The notes under the pieces: generated by a model
What the model was told of the DNA's origin: nothing
Seen by the model: only the letters and a program-made list of their open reading frames with translations
Databases searched by the model: none
Part shown: one piece after another, positions 23,156-29,754 of the stretch
Position numbering within the stretch: position 1 is the first letter of the stretch
Layout: each line of letters opens with the position of its first letter
Program-made: the position numbers and the translations under genes
Assembly: GCF_000003605.2 (NCBI RefSeq)
Contig: NW_003114461.1
Coordinates: forward strand, 197,952-227,705
Source: Saccoglossus kowalevskii
Taxonomy: Eukaryota; Hemichordata; Enteropneusta; Harrimaniidae
Direction: 5' to 3'
Length of the DNA stretch: 29,754 bases

Positions 23156-26100
23156 TTACAAATGTTTAATCAAGAAATGAAAGCGATGATCAGCAGGATG
23201 AATGTTACTGAAATGTTTATACCCATCATATTCATAATCACGCAACAATTTAGATGAACTTAGTTCGACATATCCAATAGAGAGTGCTGCAGCAATAGTA
23301 AAATCATGGTTGTAAATTCCACACATACCAAGACGACCAGCAAGTCGATTTATTTCTGCAAACGAATGTAATATTAGAATCAGAACTAACACTCGTCATT
23401 GGTAGTATATTTAGTATAATGATAAATATCTTGATATAAGTTATGAAAAAAAACAAGTCTACAAACTTAAATATTTTACTCAACGACTTGGAGCAGAACA
23501 ATTGACGGAAAGTAGACGATCGTAAACTTTGAGTTAATTATTGTTGTGCCTTGGATCAACATGGTTTGTCTTGTAAACTGTGGGAATGTGGTTACTCTGA
23601 ATTATTCGTTATTTAGAACGACAAAGTATGTATGTCTTACCCATGTCAACAAGTTTCTGAATACGTGGAACTAATTCAATATCTACTTCATCACTCACAG
23701 CTGATACACCAACATGTAACCACTGACTTGGTGCGTTCACTTGAACCAATCTTTTGATTTCCTCAATCGCTGTATTTAACGCGTCCGGGAGGGCTTGTAG
23801 AGGCAAACAATTACCTAAAGTTTCATCCTGAAGTCTGTTACTGCTCATAAGATCTTCATTTTGGGAAACTGCCACAATGCGTCGATCACTTTTTCGATAA
23901 ATCAGGAATGAAAACTCCTTAGAATGCAAAAGTAAATGTTCGAAATAAGTCATAAGCCAATCAATGGCTCGTTGACGATCTACATTCAATGACGCAATGA
24001 GTGGATTTGTATCAACAAAACGAATAGCAGCCATCAAACACGCATTATCGATGTCTTCTTTAGCGACAACATTAATATATACTATTTCATAATCTTCATC
24101 TATGTCACTTTTTGTCGTCGTTTTCTTTGTTGGGTCAATAACATCTTTCAAACATTCGGCTGCAAAGAAGTCCATCATTTCCACAGTTAAACCACCTGCT
24201 CGAAGTTTCATAATAACCTCCACGGCATTTACTGTTGAAAAAAATGGACATACACATTTCTAGATATTCATTTAGTTATTTATTATATCAAAAATGTTCG
24301 TCAATTCCGGTTTTAGCCTCAGTTGTATCACTTCTACTCTGAACTTATTCAGGATTGCATTTGATTCGGAGAAACAAAGTTCACAAATAACATTTGTGTT
24401 TGTAATCTTCTAATCATTGTCATACGTACATGAATTACCGCCAAGTTGAAAATAATTATGTTTCAGAGATACGTCTCTCTCTGTCAGATTTAACACTCTA
24501 GCTACTGCAGAACGAATGATTAATGCTTTGAACGAGTAATCATTTTCATCTGTCTTCATTTCCACGCGAAATGCACTTTCTTTGGCGAGGTCACTTTTGT
24601 TTATCTTACCTAAATAAAAAGTTAAAATTAATATTGTTGCATATGATTGTTTAGAATCCGTCATAGCACCAGCTATATTTCAACAAAATAAATAATTCAT
24701 GATAATATTTATTATTATACATCTGTCACCTTGACGCCTTAAGTTGCATTATGCCCTAATTTTGCGGTATTGCAATTGGTATTTGCATTGTTCCATATTA
24801 GGATATGCGCATTCAAAATATGGAATGATTGTGCGCGTACACAAACAAGTTCACTAAATTTGTGTTGATTTCGGCATTTCCATGACGTATCTTGGAAGGA
24901 AAAGATGAATAATAATAGTAAGGATATTGCGAGGATACTGCAAAGTATGCACTCAGACAGTACGCGTATTGTTCGATATCGATTCCCCTGTCTTCGTGCA
25001 TACTCTGCACTATCCTTGTAATAATCTCAGAGTACAACAAATGTCATGTGCACAACAAATTAATAAGTCAATAGTTAATCATGTCAGAACATATTGTATT
25101 ACATAACACAAAATCCATTATTACTCACCGTTTGGTAACAATGGGAAGTTGTTAACAGGAACAATGGTAGGAATCACAGTCGAAGGCAATATGAACTTTA
25201 ACTGTTGATACACTGATTCTTGTTTCCATTCCTTGACACCATCCACAGGTTTACAATATGCCACCAATGTTTGTTCTACTTCATCACGGAACACAACCAC
25301 GACTTGTTCCACTTCTTTAATATCACAAAATGCCATTTCTATTCCATGAAAATTAATCACATTATCTGTTCGACCTTCATACATCAGCAGTCGCTTTCCA
25401 GTGGCTTCACAGTGTATCAATTTCATGAAATCACCAGACCTACACATCACTTTGTGTTCGTTATCTGTTTCAAATGGATTACTTATAAATTTGTCTGAAT
25501 TCTCAGATGAATTCAGGTAGCCATATGAAACACTAGGCCCGCTGATATAAGCCATACCTATTTCCCCGATGTTAACAGGCTGCAGATCTTCGCTCAACAA
25601 GTATATGTTGCTGTTACAAGTTGGTAAACCACAACTCATTTGTTTGTAGGGTATTGTTTTGAAATAATTACAATTAATGGTCACAGAAGTGACATCGCAA
25701 AACTCAGTTGTACCATAAATGTTAGAAAGGTTGTGTGTTGGAAGTATTGAAAAGAAATCAGAGGCAAGTTTTTTAGTCAACTCTTCCCCTGTCACAGCGA
25801 ATGTGTGATTTTAAAATCTGTTTTCCGTCAGCTGACTTCACTCGCAATACATTCAACATGGTTTTTAGTTGAGTTGGAACTAAAAGGATCCATGTTATTG
25901 CATGTATATTTAGAAACTGAATGAACAGTTCTGAATTTACAACTGTGCTTCTGTCAGCAACAACTACTGGGAGTCCTTTCAGGAGGAATCCAAATAATTG
26001 TGTTGTTGAATCTACAAAGTTTAGTGATGCTATCCAACAAACAACTTCCGTTTTGCTGAAAGTGAAAGAATCCCAAAGTGCCCTACAACGGCTTAGTATA

Positions 26101-26720
26101 TTTCTATGAGACTTAATGACACCTTTTGGAACCCCAGTGGAACCAGAAGTATATAATACACATGCAGCTGCATCGGTGTTATTAGCTTGACATTGGTCTG
26201 TTTCTGTTGGAACGTTATCATCAAATTCCACCATTCTTTTTTGAAGATCAACTAATAAAAGGTAAGTCGGAGAGCAGACTTCGTTTGGTGTGAACTGTAA
26301 CCCAGTCTTGCTTGATTCAGTTATAACACATACTGGATTTGCATCACCAATCATATGTCGGAGGCGTAATAGGGGATAACTTGGGTCAAGTGGGAGATAT
26401 GAAAAACCTAATTTGAGAATAGCAAATATCAATATGATTACATCATCACTTGGATGCAAATGCAGGCCAATAGTTGATGAAGTATTACATTTGAATGTCT
26501 TCATCGTATTCCTAATAACAAGTGCCATTGCATTAGATTTCTTATTTAGCTGAGAGAAAATCAATTTACTACTTCTGTATATTACTGCTGTCTTGTCTGC
26601 ATCTTCCATTTTTGCTTTGTATTCGAGGACACCATGCAGTGTGGATGATGGCATCCCATATGGTGCAGGTACCATCTGTCCTCGTATGATACTTGCATTT
26701 TTATCTTCCATTAGAGCCAT
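23156..26720 (-). CDS. Ebony-like A-T-C' mini-NRPS (beta-alanyl amine synthase family), four exons, about 853 aa, one frameshift
   Basis: Minus-strand exons: 26720-25129, 24609-24430, 24231-23641, 23355-23156; GT-AG, all phase 1. Start MALMEDKNASIIRG (ATG 26718-26720, context AACAATGG). The adenylation domain has A3 YTSGSTGVPKG (residues 190-200), the pocket stretch LNFVDSTTQLFG with Val236-Asp237, A5 NIYGTTE, A7 RSGDF, A8 YEGRTDNVINFHG, and the A10 Lys in PNGKINKSDL, whose codon follows intron 1. The thiolation domain has YFQLGGNS|LNAV, the pantetheine Ser sitting at the second intron. The C-terminal ~290 residues lack HHxxxDG, as in Drosophila Ebony, whose amine-selecting domain has an acetyltransferase-like fold. 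Predicted reaction: ATP-activated beta-alanine-type acid, held as a thioester, is passed to a biogenic amine in the cytosol. A net +1/-2 frameshift lies at about 25796 between A4 and A5; everything else is intact, so a sequencing indel or a young lesion is likely. Ebony is 879 aa. Confidence 0.88.
24931..25017. repeat. Inverted repeat (21-bp arms) in intron 1 of the Ebony-like gene
   Basis: GAGGATACTGCAAAGTATGCA (24931-24951) pairs with TGCATACTCTGCACTATCCTT (24997-25017) with three mismatches around a 45-base loop. It lies inside the 519-bp intron 25128-24610, which also has TA-rich flanks. It could be a small MITE or an intronic RNA hairpin. Confidence 0.6.
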
Positions 26721-27359
26721 TGTTACCAGCAAATCTAGAAGATACAATGGCATCTATAAGTGTGTTTTATTTTCTTTGTGAAATGTCACTATGATTTCCC
26801 TACCTAAATTTAACTTTCATTCAAAGTTTCAAAAAGAAGCAAGATTGAGTAGATCAATTTGAGATTGAGTAATATTGTTTTGGTGTCACTCATTCGTTTG
26901 TGCGTGTGTAAGTAAAATAAATCCTAAACTATAGATAGATTCAGCCGGGATTGCTCTTGCATAGAGACTGTCATATTGACTCATTTTGAACAATACAGGG
27001 TGTAGTTTGGGAAATTATACACTCTTTTAGTTCTCTGGATACATATTTTTGCAATATATGTTGGCAATCTCTCGACTGTGCACTGTATTGTTTACTTCAT
27101 TTTGTTATCGTCATCTATGTTGCGTGATTCAGTCGTGGTATTATGTCAGCTATTGTTTCCTAGATAATAGTTATATTTCATCATGACCATTAAAAAGCAT
27201 TTTAAATCTAAGCGATATTTTAGTCTGGTTAAGCAGTCCGCTTAAAAATGAGTTAAACTCATTCATAGACGTGAATTGACGCAAGGCACTCCTTTTGTAG
27301 CTGTTCGTGTATAGGTTCATCGGGTAGTAATTTAAGCAATGTGATGAATATTGGTTCAA
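26721..27359. other. Upstream region of the Ebony-like gene
   Basis: This is the 5' flank of the minus-strand gene. A possible splice acceptor (ATCTTCTAG, at about 26735-26743) lies just before the start codon, so the 5' UTR may contain an intron. The in-frame ATG at 26753 would add eleven residues but falls on the far side of that acceptor. No TATA box is evident. Confidence 0.35.
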
Positions 27360-27727
27360 TGTTCTGACTGTCCTGTTGTTACATCACTCTACTAGCCACA
27401 GTTCATGTCGGAAAATTGAGCTTGATTACAATTTAGGATTCTGACTGAGATTTAGCCAGCCAATGAGATTGATTTAATTTCAACCAATCAGCTCCTTTAT
27501 CTTTTCACCAATCATGTACAAGGCCATATTCATTGTAACCATTCATGAACAAGGCCAATATTTACTTTGATAATATAAATAGGAGACGAAACGTCTCTTC
27601 TTCAGTTCGTTTTTGGTTCGTTTTGTTCGTTCATGGTTCGTTCATAGTTCGATCAATAAAGTCTTCTATTACAGTCCATACGCGGTTTATTCTTCCATTC
27701 CTGAACTTGAACCTACTCTTTTTAACA
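27360..27727 (+). mobile_element. LTR-like block with CCAAT boxes, TATA box and AATAAA
   Basis: The block starts TGTTCTGACTG and ends TTTTTAACA. In between it holds three CCAAT boxes (27460, 27484, 27508), an imperfect duplication of TCATG(T/A)ACAAGGCCA (about 27514 and 27543), a TATA box (TATAAAT, 27574-27580), a small hairpin GAGACGAAACGTCTC (27583-27597), GTTCGTT repeats, and AATAAA (27655-27660). This order fits U3-R-U5 of a solo LTR. No matching target-site duplication is seen, and the same parts would also fit a gene promoter. Confidence 0.45.
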
Positions 27728-29523
27728 ATTCCCACAGTTCATAACTGCTTGTATCGATTGGGTTTATTTGGGCCGTAATATGCAAGAGTTAACGCACTAA
27801 ATAGTGGCTGATTTTCCTTTGTATAAGCAGGTGTTGTGCGGTACTGCACGACCGTGAGGGACCCACTAGTTAGAAGTTCGTTTAATGGGGTCATTGAATC
27901 AGTGAATCCTGTACGCACTGGAGTTCTTGTACATTTATTGGTTTTTGCCATTTTGACAATTGTCTTTTCTTTACGGCTTTCATACCGTCTTTATTGGACA
28001 TGTTTATGTCACTTTGTCGCCACCTGACGTGTATTCCCTGACACGAATACCCAATCCATTCTCTTCAATATGCCTAGTCTTACATCGTGTTATGCCTTGT
28101 TTTGTCCGGGTATGAGAGCATTATCATGAAACACAACTACACCTTTGATTCAATTTAGAAGATCCGCCATTAAATTTACCTGGTCTTGTCACTCTGACGG
28201 AAATACATCTGGAGTTATGAATGTTGTTATTTTGCATCTTTTTTTATGTAATTCTGTTTTAGTATCTGGACCTTGCATTTGACGTCTTAAAAACACTATC
28301 ATACTAATTTGGACGTAATATTCCACTGTATAGAGAACATATTCCTCATGTTTAATTGATCCTTGTTCAGTTCGATATATATGAGCATCGATCACATTCG
28401 CATTTGGTAAGACCTTTCTGTCGGCTCGGCCATTTTTTCTACGGTTCCCACTCCTTCCATACATTTCAGTTTTTGTTGGTAACAATGGAACTAGGATGCG
28501 GCGGGCGACACTTGCGTGGAATGTGGCAATATACTCGTGCATATGTTTTCGTACAGACCCTCTTTTATTTAAACTAATTTAAGATGATTGCTCAGTCTCA
28601 ACTGTAGATTATATTTCTGTGTCGTATGTATATAAGTAACTTTGGGGGTTAACTTGAATTTCATCTGGAGTGGTGAGACATTATTTTGTCAGCTATGCCG
28701 ATAACTAGTATGTCCGTTTTGCGAGCGTCTTTCTGATCACAGTAATCACAATGAACCATCACTTTGTACAAACATGGTGTGTGCTTCTGCTGGTTCAATG
28801 TTTTGTGTGTGTTGACCAAACATTTCAAGCTCCTTTTAGGTTTTAGGTTGAAGTGAAACAAAACTGAAACAAAATATTTCACTTTCACGACGCATGGTGT
28901 ATATAAGTGAACTGACTTAGATTTCGCCATTGTCCTTATTTAGCTTTTTAAGGTGGTCGGTTTTTTGTTGGTTTTGATTACATTATTGTCTATATACATC
29001 CTATTATTTTTAACTTTATAAAATTCTGCCAATCTAAGCTTCGCGCACACACATTTCACGTTTCACCCATTTTTAGTGACCCCCCCAAAATTATGTTTCC
29101 AATAAATCAGACAAATTTGTTTTAAAATTCATTTGTTGAACTACGTGTACGGTTATTCGTATAAGATAGCAATGGGAGAGTGATGGATGTTACAGCCGAA
29201 AAAGTGGTTCTTGAAAAGCTGCGTACCTGTTCGGTACTGGCCTTCATTAAGTACGATTTTACGGACGACTCATACCGCTGACGGGTTACTTTTTTTGTCA
29301 GATTAGTACTTAGTTGTGCAGACGCATTGATTGGTATATATTTTGGACAATCCAGCAGCATTAATAATATTTTTCATTAGTGAAAATCATACTGTGAGCT
29401 GGATCAAGGGACAAGAGTTATTGTGAAATAATTCTGTAATTTGTACACAAACCATTTGCATGCATTTCAAAATTCAAATTTCAGTGTCAATATTCAATAA
29501 CGTAAATTGATACTTTGTTTAAG
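27728..29523. other. Stretch with no supported gene
   Basis: Several minus-strand frames of 70-117 residues occur. The longest, 28189-28542, contains VIDAHIYRTEQGSIKHEEY, faintly like the start of a lipid-binding PX-type domain. No flanking splice sites or conserved follow-on were found, so I do not call a gene. The frames at 27739-27951 and 28661-28930 resemble nothing known and could be retroelement debris next to the LTR-like block. Confidence 0.4.
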
Positions 29524-29754
29524 CTATGTTCTATTCACGCATGTCTCGCCCAGCCAAAGCTTCGACATACCAGACTTGTAAAGTATACTCTTGATTTTAG
29601 TCATCCAGGGTGATTTGTATATACCTTTGTCATACAAGGCTTTCATTAAATTATACATTCTATGAGATATTTTATATGATTTACTATGAATAATACTACT
29701 CCAAAATTGCAGTATTATATTTTCAACAAGCATAGCAAGTTGAACCTTCCCCAG
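29524..29754 (-). pseudogene. C-terminal fragment of a non-LTR retrotransposon polyprotein (runs off the window end)
   Basis: Minus-strand frame, open to the window edge. It contains MYNLMKALYDKGI and SPWMTKIKSILYKSGMSKLW, the pattern found after the RT domain in many CR1/jockey-type LINEs, where a Pro-Trp precedes a helix ending near a Leu-Trp. It stops at 29524 without the usual tail. The more N-terminal RT domain would lie beyond base 29754. It has the same strand as the RT fragment at 1-471, but nothing shows that they belong to one family. Confidence 0.6.

Noticed and set aside
26721-26753. Start at the ATG at 26753 for the Ebony-like protein
   Set aside because: A splice acceptor-like sequence lies between it and the ATG at 26720, which has the better start context.
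28189-28542. 117-residue minus-strand frame with a faint PX-like N-terminal segment
   Set aside because: The resemblance is limited to a few residues, no splice sites extend it, and no basic phosphoinositide-binding motif follows.

Overview
This window looks like nuclear DNA from an invertebrate animal, probably marine. I cannot name the phylum. The evidence is AT-rich sequence, coding exons split by GT-AG introns with matching phases, animal-type genes (an Ebony-like synthetase and a type II membrane O-fucosyltransferase-like protein), AATAAA signals, and scattered non-LTR retrotransposon pieces, LTR-like sequences and MITEs. There is no bacterial operon structure.

Layout: bases 1-5000 are mostly repeats. 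They hold a broken reverse-transcriptase fragment on the minus strand (1-471), a dense array of TTCACGA-like motifs around a TATA box (about 650-1440), three copies plus one end-fragment of a ~157-bp TTAA-flanked palindromic MITE (560-3752), two perfect palindromes, and LTR-like segments. Three protein genes follow. (1) A plus-strand, eight-exon gene (6685-12334, 452 aa) encodes a PLP-dependent group II decarboxylase most like the subfamily common in bacteria and fungi. (2) A plus-strand, seven-exon gene (15077-19210, 448 aa) encodes a type II membrane protein of the O-fucosyltransferase class. (3) A minus-strand, four-exon gene (26720-23156, about 853 aa) encodes an Ebony-like mini-NRPS: adenylation domain, thiolation domain and a C-terminal amine-selecting domain. 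Its adenylation domain carries a one-base-gain or two-base-loss frameshift near 25796. The rest is AT-rich spacer with a ~160-bp minisatellite (about 21920-22385), an LTR/promoter-like block (27360-27727) and a second LINE fragment at the right edge (29524-29754).

How the genes may work together: in insects, Ebony joins beta-alanine to biogenic amines, and a PLP decarboxylase (Black) supplies the beta-alanine. Here a different, bacterial-type PLP decarboxylase lies about 11 kb from an Ebony-like enzyme whose pocket has the V-D signature of beta-alanine-type A domains. A decarboxylase-plus-conjugase pair making beta-alanyl (or similar) amines is the most interesting reading. It is inference from adjacency only. 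The exon models come from reading splice sites and phases; all three coding sums close correctly, apart from the single Ebony frameshift.
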